Assembly (NCBI RefSeq): GCF_005144585.1 | Contig: NZ_SSMQ01000023.1 | Coordinates: 100,863 to 164,862 of the forward strand | DNA length: 64,000 bases | Source of the DNA: Polyangium fumosum | GTDB lineage: Bacteria; Myxococcota_A; Polyangia; Polyangiales; Polyangiaceae | Reading direction: 5' to 3' | In this document: positions 8,535 to 17,677 of the stretch, piece by piece | Layout of the letters: each line of letters opens with the position of its first letter | Position numbering within the stretch: position 1 is the stretch's first letter | The notes under the pieces: model-generated | The model's input: only the letters and a program-made list of their open reading frames with translations | Databases searched by the model: none | Told to the model about the DNA's origin: nothing | Translations under genes and position numbers: made by a program

Positions 8535-9656
8535 TCAAAGCATCTCGGGGAAGCGGCTCCAGCGCTCCCCGAAATGCAAGACGAACGGGTTCGTCATGAG
8601 CTCGTAACGAAAGCCCTGGATGGGCGCGATCGGCACGTCCATCGGCAGATCCTCCACGCAGCCATACGAAAAGATCCAGGTCTCGATGACCTGCCCCGTC
8701 GGGGCATCCCGCCGCGCGACGCGCTCGATCCGCCATCCGGACCAGGTGACGTCGGTGATGTACTTCTGCGTGCCCTGATCAAAGACGTCCCACGTGCGCC
8801 GGACGAGCCGCCCCGCGTCGTACTCGAAATCGATCGATTGATCGAGCACGCCGTCCCCCTTCGTATCGTACTCGACGCGCGTGATGCCCCCGCTCTCGTT
8901 CCAGAAGAAGCGGTCGACGTAGTCGGGCTGTCCGTCACCGTCGGCGTCGAAGTCCCGCCGCGAGAGCCGCCCCGCCGCGAGGTCTTCATACAAAAAATCC
9001 TCGGTGACGACCTGCTCGCCGTTCATGTACACATGTTCGCCCTTCACGACCCACTGCCCCGCCGCATAGAACTGGCGGTAGACGTGCTCCTCCGTGCCGT
9101 CGCCGCCGTCGTCCCACCCCGCTTCGAGGACGAACGGCTCGCCTCCGAGATACCGGTACCGCATCACGCGGGAGAGGACCCCGTCCTCGAAAAACTCGTC
9201 CCGCTCGTGGTTGCCCGCGGCGTCGAAGAAGAAGCGCGATTCGCTCCGCGCGTCGCCCTCGGGCTTCGAGGACAGGTACGCCGCGCGGACCACGCGATCC
9301 TGGTCGTCCCATTCCCAGATCATCTCGCGGTGCGGGGTGCTGAAACGGACATCCTCGACCGTCTGCGTGGTCCGTCGGCCCTGCGCGTCATAGCCGCGTT
9401 TCACCAGAAAGACCCGCTTGCCCTCCGCCGTCCGCTCGGCGTACTGGAGGACGCGGCCGCCTTCGCCGTAATGGTAAACGGCCGTGAGGCGAAGCGCTTC
9501 GTCGAGCTGGTACTCGATCCGGTTCGTGCAGACCGCCCCGGGGACCACGTCCTCGTCCTCGTCCTCCACAGGCAGGGAATCGGCCGCGGCGGGCCCCCCG
9601 CAGCCCAAGGCGCCAAAGGCCAGCGGGAGGAGGACGAGCCTGCGGAGGCAGCGCAT
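8535..9656 (-). CDS. Hypothetical lipoprotein with YD/RHS-like beta repeats
   Basis: A 373-residue predicted lipoprotein: signal MRCLRRLVLLPLAFGALGC with lipobox FGALGC, then an acidic stretch (VEDEDEDVV). The rest is a run of ~20-residue beta-hairpin units such as YHYGEGGRVLQYAERTAEG, RGYDAQGRRTTQ, WEWDDQDRVVRAAYL, FFDAAGNHERDEFF, DFDADGDGQPDYVDRFFW and YDTKGDGVLDQSIDFEYDAGRLVRR. These are YD-repeat-like units, and the DADGDGQPD and DTKGDGVLD loops resemble Ca2+-binding loops. It may form a beta-sheet shell or filament outside the cell; no toxin domain is present. ATG 9656 is preferred over 9671 because it puts the basic residues at the very N-terminus. Confidence 0.7.
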   Translation of the reverse strand: MRCLRRLVLLPLAFGALGCGGPAAADSLPVEDEDEDVVPGAVCTNRIEYQLDEALRLTAVYHYGEGGRVLQYAERTAEGKRVFLVKRGYDAQGRRTTQTVEDVRFSTPHREMIWEWDDQDRVVRAAYLSSKPEGDARSESRFFFDAAGNHERDEFFEDGVLSRVMRYRYLGGEPFVLEAGWDDGGDGTEEHVYRQFYAAGQWVVKGEHVYMNGEQVVTEDFLYEDLAAGRLSRRDFDADGDGQPDYVDRFFWNESGGITRVEYDTKGDGVLDQSIDFEYDAGRLVRRTWDVFDQGTQKYITDVTWSGWRIERVARRDAPTGQVIETWIFSYGCVEDLPMDVPIAPIQGFRYELMTNPFVLHFGERWSRFPEML

Positions 9657-9690
9657 CCCCCGAGGGTACACGCAAAAAGCGCCGGAGGGT

Positions 9691-10872
<1,182 letters not shown>

Positions 10873-10932
10873 GAGAGGCTCGATACCACGGCGGGCCCTC
10901 GGGCAGGAAGGGCCGTGCTACCCTGGCCCGCC

Positions 10933-11691
10933 ATGAGCATCGAGCAGGCCGGAAAGCTCATCGCCGAAGCGCAGTCGGCCCTGTTCATCACGGGCGCGGG
11001 CATCTCGGCCGCGTCGGGGATCCCGACGTACCGCGGCGTGGGCGGGCTCTACGGAGATCGGGGGACCGACGAAGGGATGCCCATCGAAAAGGCCCTCTCC
11101 GGCCCGATGTTCCGGCGCTCCCCCGAGCTCACGTGGAAGTACATCCACCAGATCGAGCAAGCCTGCCGCGGCGCCGCGCCGAACGCCGCGCACGTCGCGC
11201 TCTCGCGCCTCGAAGCGCGCCTGCCCCGGAGCTGGGTGCTCACGCAAAACGTCGACGGCTTCCACCGCGCCGCCGGCTCGCGCAACGTGATCGACATCCA
11301 CGGCGACATCCACCGGCTCCACTGCACCGGCTGCACGTTCACCGAGGTCGTCCAAGACTACGCCCACCTCGCCCCCTGCCCCCGCTGCACCTCCTGCGAA
11401 GAGGTGCTCCGGCCCGACGTCGTGCTCTTCGGCGAGATGTTGCCGATGGCCAAGCTCGAAGTGCTGCAACGCGAGCTCGATCGAGGCTTCGATGTCGTCG
11501 TCTCGGTCGGCACGTCGAGCCTCTTCCCGTACATCGCCGAGCCCGTCCTCGACGCTGCGAGGCACGGCACCCCCACGATCGAGGTCAACCCCGAGCCGAC
11601 GGTCATCTCGCACGCCGTCGCGCTCCGCCTGCCCATGGGCGCGGTGGAGGCCCTCGAAGGGATCTGGCGGATCGTGGAGCGCAAGCCGTAG
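10933..11691 (+). CDS. Sir2-family NAD-dependent protein deacylase
   Basis: A 252-residue sirtuin. The NAD-binding motif is at residues 20-34 (TGAGISAASGIPTYR). TQNVDGFH and the catalytic-His segment DIHGDIH follow, then two zinc-binding cysteine pairs (CTGC and CPRCTSC), RPDVVLFGEMLP, and VGTSSLFPYIAEPV. Sirtuins remove acyl groups from lysines using NAD+, giving nicotinamide and O-acyl-ADP-ribose; in bacteria they regulate acetyl-CoA synthetase and other enzymes. All expected residues are present, so it should be active. The family's usual PxFR reads PTYR here. The longer frame upstream is antisense to the reductase gene, so ATG 10933 is chosen. A four-hairpin repeat begins three bases after the stop. 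Confidence 0.93.
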   Translation: MSIEQAGKLIAEAQSALFITGAGISAASGIPTYRGVGGLYGDRGTDEGMPIEKALSGPMFRRSPELTWKYIHQIEQACRGAAPNAAHVALSRLEARLPRSWVLTQNVDGFHRAAGSRNVIDIHGDIHRLHCTGCTFTEVVQDYAHLAPCPRCTSCEEVLRPDVVLFGEMLPMAKLEVLQRELDRGFDVVVSVGTSSLFPYIAEPVLDAARHGTPTIEVNPEPTVISHAVALRLPMGAVEALEGIWRIVERKP

Positions 11692-11693
11692 CG

Positions 11694-11795
11694 CCGGGGT
11701 TTCACCCCGGACCCGACGAGGGGTTGTCCACCCCTCGACCCGGACCAGGGCCAGCCCTGGACCGCTGGTGCATCGACCGCGATGCGGTCGATGCA
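11694..11795 (+). repeat. Four-hairpin intergenic repeat, copy A
   Basis: Four consecutive perfect or near-perfect inverted repeats follow the sirtuin stop codon: 11694-11710 (CCGGGG stem), 11718-11736 (GAGGGGT stem), 11745-11760 (CCAGGG stem) and 11769-11795 (12-bp stem TGCATCGACCGC, loop GAT). Copies B (23347-23450, minus) and C (63878-63984) have the same order, spacing and linker bases (ccccggacc, ctcgacccgga). The fourth stem here has a different sequence from B and C but is still fully paired. It could be a terminator, a stable 3' end or a small mobile repeat; this is inferred from position. Confidence 0.75.
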
Positions 11796-11903
11796 AAGAG
11801 CATCGGTTCGCGCATGTCGGTTGCCTGAAGCGCCACGCTCGCGAAGAATCGCGCGCGTCCTTTGGCACCACATTCCGGTGCAGCGCTTGTTCGAGGAGAA
11901 GAC

Positions 11904-12713
11904 ATGAGGAACATGAAACAAATCCTGGTCGCTTTGGGGCTCGTGGCGTTCTTGGCCGGCTGCAGCGACGGCGGCAACGAGAACACGGGCGGCGCAGGCG
12001 GCGACGGCGGCAGCGGCGCCGCAGGTGGCCAAGGCGGCGCAGGTGGCCAGGGTGGTCAAGGCGGCGCGGGCGGCGCGGGCGGCGACGATCTGCAGGCCCT
12101 TTACGAGGCCGCCGTCACCGACGCCTCGACCCCGGAGGCGGACGAGATCTCCGACAAGCTGACGGAGATCCGCCCGGACAACGCCGAGCTCGTCCTCGAC
12201 GCGAATGGCCGGGTGAAGATGGTCACCTGGACCTCGTACGCGGGCTACGACGCGCTCGTCGGCATGGAGACGACCGTGCCCGTGGAAGTGTGGGTCACGC
12301 CGGCGCCGAAGCTCGCGGAGTTCTGCAAGGCGACGGGCCTCAAGGGCGCCGCGCTCGACCTCCGGCTGGAGCAGCTCCTCGGCCTGCCCCCCGGAAACGG
12401 CAAGACCCGCGTCGTCGAGCTCTGGGTCCCGATGAACAGCATGTTCCGGCCCTCGCCCGACATGGAGATCGACGACAACGTTGCCCAGCTCGACTTCCCC
12501 GCCGGCACGCCGCAGACGCACATCGATTGGATCACCAACCTGCGCATGACCTCGTACGGGGACCCCGGGTATCCCTGGACCCAGCTCGGCTACACGTACG
12601 ACTGGCTCCCGGGCGGCGCGTCCGAGGTCGGCCTGAGCGAGTTCGTCATCAGCAAGGGGACGATGCTCGCCGTGGCGGACGTGAAGAGCCAGGAAGAGTA
12701 CTGCACGCCGTGA
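11904..12713 (+). CDS. Gly-rich linker lipoprotein, hypothetical
   Basis: A 269-residue predicted lipoprotein: MRNMKQILVALGLVAFLAGCSDGG with lipobox LAGC, followed by a ~40-residue GGAGGQGG linker and a globular part of about 200 residues. The latter contains LYEAAVTDASTPEADEIS, AELVLDANGRVKMVTWTSYAGY, VEVWVTPAPKLAEFC, VVELWVPMNSMFRPSPDMEI and WTQLGYTYDWLPGGASEVGLSEFVI. I do not recognise a family; no obvious catalytic motif is seen. GAGGAGAA eight bases upstream supports ATG 11904 rather than 11862. It has the same lipobox-linker-domain plan as the proteins at 5690, 6375, 7380 and 24702. It converges with the kinase gene, 10 bp apart. Confidence 0.75.
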   Translation: MRNMKQILVALGLVAFLAGCSDGGNENTGGAGGDGGSGAAGGQGGAGGQGGQGGAGGAGGDDLQALYEAAVTDASTPEADEISDKLTEIRPDNAELVLDANGRVKMVTWTSYAGYDALVGMETTVPVEVWVTPAPKLAEFCKATGLKGAALDLRLEQLLGLPPGNGKTRVVELWVPMNSMFRPSPDMEIDDNVAQLDFPAGTPQTHIDWITNLRMTSYGDPGYPWTQLGYTYDWLPGGASEVGLSEFVISKGTMLAVADVKSQEEYCTP

Positions 12714-12723
12714 TCCCGCGGCG

Positions 12724-14391
12724 TTAGCCCCACGCCCGCAAGAAAAACAGCCCCACCACGATCACGACGAGCGCCACGATCCCCCAGACGAGCAGCGCTC
12801 GGCCCTCCCCGCGCGGCTTCGCCTTGGGCGACGTTGCCCGGCCCTCGCGCGGGGCGAGCACCTCGATCTCCCGCCGCCCCGATTTCTCCCCCGCCCCCGG
12901 CGGCACGTCCTTTTTCTCCCCGAGCACCCGCAGCCACTCGGCGAGCGCGCCGATCTCCCGCGTGATCTGCGCGAGCTGCGTCTCCGTGTTGTCCGCGATC
13001 GTGCGCAGCACGGCCGGCTCGGCCTCGCCCCGCTGCTCCTGCGCCTCGCGCAGGATCGCGCCGAGCAGCGAGAGCCGCTCCAGCACCTCGCGCATCGGCG
13101 TCATCTTGTCGCGCAAGCTCGTCACCTTGCGGGCGAGGCCGTCGATCCGGACGAGCGCGTCCTCCAGATCGCGCAGCCGCTCCTGCTGGTAGGACGCGAC
13201 GAACGCCTCCAGCGCCTTGCGCATGTCGTTCGCCGCGGAGAACCGCGCCTCGGCCTCGAACGCGAGCGCCTTGACGAGCACGTGGTAGAGCCCCTCCGGC
13301 ATGAACGCCGGCCGCGCGGGCGGCTCGTACAGCGTCTTGGCGCGCCGCTCGATGATCTCGTGCACGCGCCCGTCGGTCGTCGCGGGGTACGGCACCGAGC
13401 CCGTCGCGAGCTCCCACAAAACCGAGCCAATCGCGTGCAGATCCGACGCCGCGCCCACCTTCTCGCCCGTCGACTGCTCCGGGCTCATGTACGCGGCCGT
13501 GCCCGCCGTGCCGGGCATGCCCACGAGCGAGAGCGAGTCGCTCTCACCTTGCACCTGATCAAAGGCCCACAGGCCGAGATCGGTGATCTTCACGTCGTAG
13601 CCCTCGCGATCGGGCACGTGCCGGACGAAGATGTTCGCGGGCGTGAGATCGCGGTGGACGATGCGGTGGAAGTGCATCTTCGCCGCGCCGCGCAGGATGG
13701 CGATGCCGATGCGGGCCACCTGCGCCGGCGGCAAACGGCGCTCGATCGCGGGGAGCGAGGCCACGACCTCCGCGAGCGTCTGCCAGGGGACGTGCTCCAG
13801 CGCGAGGTAGGCCGGCGCGACGTCGTCGAAGCCGAGGACGTCCACGAAAAACTGCTTGTGCTGCGCGAGCATCTGCGCCGCGGCCACCTCGCGGCGGAAC
13901 ATCTCCTTGAGCGACGCCTCGAGCTCCGGCAGGCCCTTCTGGATGACCTTCACCGCGACCCAGGGCCGATCCTTCGAGGCCTGATCGTAGGCCCGGAAGA
14001 CCGCGCCCATGCCCCCGCGGCCGAGCAGCTCGACGAAGAGGAACCGCCCGCGCAGGACGTAGGGCATCGCGGCCCAGCCCTCGACGGGGCGCGGACGCTC
14101 GCAGGCGCAGGAGAGCTGCGAGCCGTCGGTGAAGGTCCGCCAGCACTCGTCGCAGACGAAGAGCAGCGGCGCGGCGGCGGCCGGGGTCGCGGTCACGGAG
14201 GGCGGCGGGCCCTCGTAGAGGTGGGCGACGCCGGGGAGCGCCTCGTTGCGGAAAAAAGGCGACGATGGGGCGCGGGGCGAGAGCGACCGGGCGCGCACCG
14301 TGGGCGTGGGCAGGCTCGGCGAAGGGCTCACCACCGCGCCGCTGTCGCTGTCCGCCGGCTTTCGATCGTCCTCGCCCTTGTCCGTCGTCAC
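12724..14391 (-). CDS. Serine/threonine protein kinase with N-terminal zinc-ribbon and C-terminal anchor
   Basis: A 555-residue Hanks-type kinase. An N-terminal ~75-residue low-complexity region precedes a possible zinc ribbon (Cys80, Cys83, Cys95, Cys97). The kinase domain starts near residue 113: Gly loop GRGGMGAVF (124-132), ATP lysine in VAVKVI (148), catalytic HRDLTPAN (246-253), DLG (271-273, in place of DFG) and GTAAYMSPEQ (297-306). A coiled-coil-like stretch (residues ~395-490, QQERLRDLEDALVRIDGLARK) and a C-terminal membrane helix (LLVWGIVALVVIVVGLFFL) follow. All catalytic residues are present, so it is probably an active membrane-tethered kinase. Myxobacteria have many such kinases in signalling. 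Substrate unknown. Confidence 0.9.
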   Translation of the reverse strand: MTTDKGEDDRKPADSDSGAVVSPSPSLPTPTVRARSLSPRAPSSPFFRNEALPGVAHLYEGPPPSVTATPAAAAPLLFVCDECWRTFTDGSQLSCACERPRPVEGWAAMPYVLRGRFLFVELLGRGGMGAVFRAYDQASKDRPWVAVKVIQKGLPELEASLKEMFRREVAAAQMLAQHKQFFVDVLGFDDVAPAYLALEHVPWQTLAEVVASLPAIERRLPPAQVARIGIAILRGAAKMHFHRIVHRDLTPANIFVRHVPDREGYDVKITDLGLWAFDQVQGESDSLSLVGMPGTAGTAAYMSPEQSTGEKVGAASDLHAIGSVLWELATGSVPYPATTDGRVHEIIERRAKTLYEPPARPAFMPEGLYHVLVKALAFEAEARFSAANDMRKALEAFVASYQQERLRDLEDALVRIDGLARKVTSLRDKMTPMREVLERLSLLGAILREAQEQRGEAEPAVLRTIADNTETQLAQITREIGALAEWLRVLGEKKDVPPGAGEKSGRREIEVLAPREGRATSPKAKPRGEGRALLVWGIVALVVIVVGLFFLRAWG

Positions 14392-14475
14392 GCTCGGAGC
14401 GCCTCGGAGGCGAGTATCTCTTGCCCTTCGGCAGAAATCACGGCCGTTCTTGCGCGGGCGTGACGCGCGGGAAGG

Positions 14476-15180
14476 TCAGGGCCGCGCGAGCCGGAACGAG
14501 GGATCGTACGCGGAGAGCGAGGGGTACTCGAGCGGCGCCGTCGTGTCCCAGGCGAGCAGGCGCTCGCGGTAGGCGGCGAGCATGTGGGCGCGATCGGCCT
14601 CCGTGGAGCGCGCGGGCGCCCAGGCGACGAAGGACGGCAGCACGTCGAAGCCGACGTACCGGAAGACGCCCTGGTTCACGGGCGCGAGCAGCATGTTCAT
14701 GTCGCCCGCGAGGCCGTTCTCCTCGTACATCGTCGCGGGCCCGCCCGTGGTGACGGAGGCCATGGCCCGCTTGCCGCGCATCGTGCCGTGGTCGTACCAC
14801 CGGCCCCCGCCGTAGACGCGCTGGAACGCGAACACCCGATCCACCCAGCCCTTCAGGATCGCGGGCATCGAGAACCACCACATCGGGAACTGGAAGATCA
14901 AGGCGTCGCAGGCGAAGAGTTTTTCCATTTCGGCCTGGACCTCGGGCGCAAAGCCGTTCGTCTCGACCGCGTGGGCCTCCTCGACCTGCTGCTTGTAGAC
15001 GGCGGGATCCTTGCGGCCCGTGAAGTTGTGCGGCCCCGAAACAGGATCCCAGCCCATCGTGTAGAGATCCGACACGACGACGTCGTGCCCGCCGCCCTCG
15101 AACGTCTCGACGGCGAGGCGCGTCAGGGCGGCGTTGAAGCTCTTCGGCTCGGGGTGCGCGTGAACGATGAACACCTTCAT
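14476..15180 (-). CDS. NAD(P)H dehydrogenase (quinone), flavodoxin-like fold
   Basis: A 234-residue protein of the NQO1/MdaB/KefF family. The N-terminus MKVFIVHAHPEPKSFNAALTR is the typical FMN/FAD phosphate-binding start. It is followed by VVVSDLYTMGWDPVSG, then the strand FACDALIFQFPMWWFSMPAI which shapes the isoalloxazine pocket, and LKGWVDRVFAFQRVYGGGRWYD with GKRAMASVTTGGPATMYEENG. Such enzymes reduce quinones with two electrons or act as regulatory subunits of KefC-type efflux. No K+ efflux gene is adjacent. The start at 15180 is the conserved M of the family; upstream in-frame residues are unrelated. It is in a leftward run with the ornithine cyclodeaminase and FMN reductase genes (58 bp gap). 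Confidence 0.9.
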   Translation of the reverse strand: MKVFIVHAHPEPKSFNAALTRLAVETFEGGGHDVVVSDLYTMGWDPVSGPHNFTGRKDPAVYKQQVEEAHAVETNGFAPEVQAEMEKLFACDALIFQFPMWWFSMPAILKGWVDRVFAFQRVYGGGRWYDHGTMRGKRAMASVTTGGPATMYEENGLAGDMNMLLAPVNQGVFRYVGFDVLPSFVAWAPARSTEADRAHMLAAYRERLLAWDTTAPLEYPSLSAYDPSFRLARP

Positions 15181-15238
15181 GGCGTGGCGCTCCTTCAAGA
15201 AAGACGGCGACCCCCCCGGGGGCGCCACCCGCATCGTA

Positions 15239-16207
15239 TCAGCGGAAAAAGTCGAAGCTCGTCCCGAGCCCCTGTTCACGCGCGGCCGCATGCACGACCC
15301 GCGCGAGCGCGACGTCTTGCACGGCGAGCCCCGTCGAATCGAACACCGTGATCCGCGCGCCCTCGCGTCCCGGGCGCTTGCCCGCGAGGACCTCGCCGAG
15401 CGTCGCGTGGATCTGCTCGCGGCGAAGCTCGCCCGTTTCCAGCGGGACGTTCACCTCCCCGCTGTGCGTGGCCTGCTCCCAGTCGTCGATGACGACGCGG
15501 CCGTCGACGAGGATCGCGGGATCGAGCTCCTGCTTGCCGTGGGCATCCGCGCCGATCGCGTTGACGTGGGCGCCGTCCTTCACCCAGGCGCGCTTCACGA
15601 CGGGCGCGCGCGCCGGCGTCGAGGCGTTCACCACGTCCGCGCCCGAGGCCTCTTCGAGCGAAACGACACGCCCGCGCGCCTCTTCTGCGAACACGCGCGC
15701 GGCGTGCTCCGAAACGTCGGCGCAGAGCACCTCGAACGTGTCGCCGTAGACCGCGCGATGCGCTTCGAGCAGCGTGCGCGCCTGCACGCCGCACCCGACG
15801 AACCCCACGGTCCTCGGCGCGCGCGCGGCAAGGTGCTTCGAGGCGATCGCGGCGGCGGCCCCGGTGCGCACGGCCGTGAGCAACGTCGCATCCATGACGG
15901 CGAGCGGCAGCGCGGTCGCGGGATCGGAGAGGATGTACATGCCCATCACGGAGGGCAGATCGAAGCGCGCGGGGTTCTCCGGGTGGGAGTTCACCCACTT
16001 CACGCCCGCGGCGCCGTCCACGTACGCGGGCATGGCGCGTAGATCGCCGTGGTAGGCGTCGAGCTCCAGGTAGACCTTCGGCGGCATGAGCGCGCGGCCC
16101 TCGCCGTGCGCGGCGAAGGCGGCCTCGACGGCGGCGATCGCGGCCTCCATCGAGAGGAGCTTTTGGACATCGGAGCGCGAGAGGAGGATGGTTGCGTGCG
16201 GAGGCAT
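15239..16207 (-). CDS. Ornithine cyclodeaminase / alanine dehydrogenase (mu-crystallin family)
   Basis: A 322-residue protein of the mu-crystallin family. Diagnostic parts are LLSRSDVQKLLSMEAAIAAVE, the substrate Arg/Lys region RAMPAYVDGAAGVKWVNSHPEN, DATLLTAVRTGAAAAIASKHLA, the dinucleotide loop VGFVGCGVQARTLLEA, ADVVNASTPARAPVV, HVNAIGADAHGKQELDPAI and FDSTGLAVQDVALA. Members either convert ornithine to proline with NAD or act as alanine dehydrogenases or ketimine reductases. The residues seen do not decide between these. No arginine catabolic genes are adjacent. The start at 16207 fits the conserved length. Confidence 0.9.
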   Translation of the reverse strand: MPPHATILLSRSDVQKLLSMEAAIAAVEAAFAAHGEGRALMPPKVYLELDAYHGDLRAMPAYVDGAAGVKWVNSHPENPARFDLPSVMGMYILSDPATALPLAVMDATLLTAVRTGAAAAIASKHLAARAPRTVGFVGCGVQARTLLEAHRAVYGDTFEVLCADVSEHAARVFAEEARGRVVSLEEASGADVVNASTPARAPVVKRAWVKDGAHVNAIGADAHGKQELDPAILVDGRVVIDDWEQATHSGEVNVPLETGELRREQIHATLGEVLAGKRPGREGARITVFDSTGLAVQDVALARVVHAAAREQGLGTSFDFFR

Positions 16208-16259
16208 GGGCAGGCCGGCGATATAGATCAGCGAGCGGCCTGCTTCCACCCGGCGTGGC

Positions 16260-16841
16260 TCAAGGGGCCGGCTTGGCGGCGCGGGCGGCGCGGAGGTGCG
16301 CGAGGGCCCCGCCCCAGGCAACAAGCTGGTCGAGCATGCCGTGTACGGTCTTCTCGTGGTGGTCCGCCGGCTTGAAAATCGAAAAATTCTCGAAATCGGT
16401 GCGAAGCGAGAGCGCGACCTGGTTCCGGACGTGGGCGATCTGGAGCTCGGACAGGACGAGGCGGAGCTGCTCGACGGCGCGGGTGCCGCCGGCGCTGCCA
16501 TACGCGACGAACCCGGCGGCCTTGTCGTTCCATTCACGATAAAGGAAATCGAGCGCGTTCTTCAGGGCGCCCGAGGGGCCGTGGTTGTATTCGGGGGTGA
16601 CGAACACGTACGCGTCGAAGGAGGCGATCGTCGCGCTCCAGGCCTTCGTGTGGTCCTTCGTGTATTTGCCCGTCGACGGAGGGAAAGGCTCGTCGAGCAG
16701 CGGGAGGTTGTAGTCCGCGAGGTCGACGAGCTCGAAGCTCGCGTCCGTGCGCTTTTGGGCGAGGTCGTGCACCCAGCGGGCGACGGCCTCCGCTTTCCGA
16801 CCGGGGCGCGTGCTGCCGATGACGATGGCGACTCGAATCAT
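16260..16841 (-). CDS. NADPH-dependent FMN reductase
   Basis: A 193-residue flavodoxin-like protein. The phosphate-binding loop VIGSTRPGRKAEAVARWV, the strand FVTPEYNHGPSGALKNALDFLY and GSAGGTRAVEQLRLVLSEL are characteristic of the FMN-red/ArsH/YieF family (PF03358). These soluble enzymes reduce FMN, quinones, azo dyes or chromate using NAD(P)H. It is the first gene of a leftward cluster with two other redox proteins (cyclodeaminase, quinone reductase) at short distances. Regulation is not visible; the 188-bp gap to the divergent sigma-factor gene should hold the promoter. Confidence 0.9.
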   Translation of the reverse strand: MIRVAIVIGSTRPGRKAEAVARWVHDLAQKRTDASFELVDLADYNLPLLDEPFPPSTGKYTKDHTKAWSATIASFDAYVFVTPEYNHGPSGALKNALDFLYREWNDKAAGFVAYGSAGGTRAVEQLRLVLSELQIAHVRNQVALSLRTDFENFSIFKPADHHEKTVHGMLDQLVAWGGALAHLRAARAAKPAP

Positions 16842-17029
16842 GCGAGGTCGATCTCCTGGGGGGGGTTGTCTCGCCGCAGCGTGCCACGGATGGGCCGGTT
16901 TTGCGGGAGAATCCGCTGCCGTTTGGCTTTCTCGTCGAAGCCACGAGGCGCACGAGCGCCCGTGGAGGGAGCTTGCCCGCCCCGCCCGGGTGCGGGTACC
17001 TTCCCCCCGGACGAGCAGAGGAGCCTCGG

Positions 17030-17677
17030 GTGCCGGAGGACATCGCCGCGCTTTTACGGAGAGCCCTCGCGGGCGAGCGGGCCGCGGTCCGCGCGTTGAT
17101 CGATGCGCTCGCGCCCGTCGTGCAGGCCCGCGTCGCCCGCATGTTGCTCCGGCGCCGCGCGCCCCAGCGTGATATCCGCCAGGAGACGGAGGACCTCGTC
17201 CAGGAGGTGTTCGTCGTCCTTTTCGCCGACTCCGCCCGCGCCTTGCGCCAATGGGATCCCGCGCGCGGAATGAGCCTCCCCAATTTCGTCGGCCTCGTCG
17301 CGGAGCGCGAGGTCATCTCCATCCTGCGCAGCAAACGGCGCAACCCCTGGACCGAAGAGCCGATGCTCGACGAGGAGCTCGACCCGAAACACGGCGAGCA
17401 GCCCTCGGCGGAGCGGCTCTTCGAGGACCGGGAGGCCCTCGCGGCCCTGCTCGCGGCCATCCGCGCGCGGCTCGGCGACCGCGGAATGCTCCTCTTTCAA
17501 TGGCTCGTCGTCGAAGGCCGGCCCGTCGAGGAGATCTGCGCCGCGCTGGGCATGACCCCGGACGCCGTGTATGCCTGGAAGAGCCGCCTCGCCAAGCTCG
17601 TTCGCGAGGTCGCCGAGGATCTCGCGTCAGACCCGGGCCTTTCGCCGCGAATCCCCTCGTCCAAGGTCAAGCCATGA
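17030..17677 (+). CDS. ECF-like RNA polymerase sigma factor
   Basis: A 215-residue sigma-70-family protein with region 2 (DLVQEVFVVLFADSARALRQW, then SLPNFVGLVAEREVISILRS, contacting the -10 element) and region 4 (LLFQWLVVEGRPVEEICAALGMTPDAVYAWKSRLAKLV, HTH for -35), and no regions 1 or 3: an ECF layout. The GTG at 17030 is chosen because AGAGGAG lies seven bases upstream and it removes a Gly/Pro-rich extension. The stop overlaps the ATG of the next gene (ATGA), which itself overlaps the CHAT gene the same way, so three proteins are translationally coupled. The next gene probably encodes its membrane regulator. Confidence 0.88.
   Translation: MPEDIAALLRRALAGERAAVRALIDALAPVVQARVARMLLRRRAPQRDIRQETEDLVQEVFVVLFADSARALRQWDPARGMSLPNFVGLVAEREVISILRSKRRNPWTEEPMLDEELDPKHGEQPSAERLFEDREALAALLAAIRARLGDRGMLLFQWLVVEGRPVEEICAALGMTPDAVYAWKSRLAKLVREVAEDLASDPGLSPRIPSSKVKP

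Noticed and set aside
11870..11890. Sigma-54 promoter (TGGCAC...GTGC) before the lipoprotein gene
   Set aside because: The GG to GC distance does not fit the fixed spacing of -24/-12 promoters.
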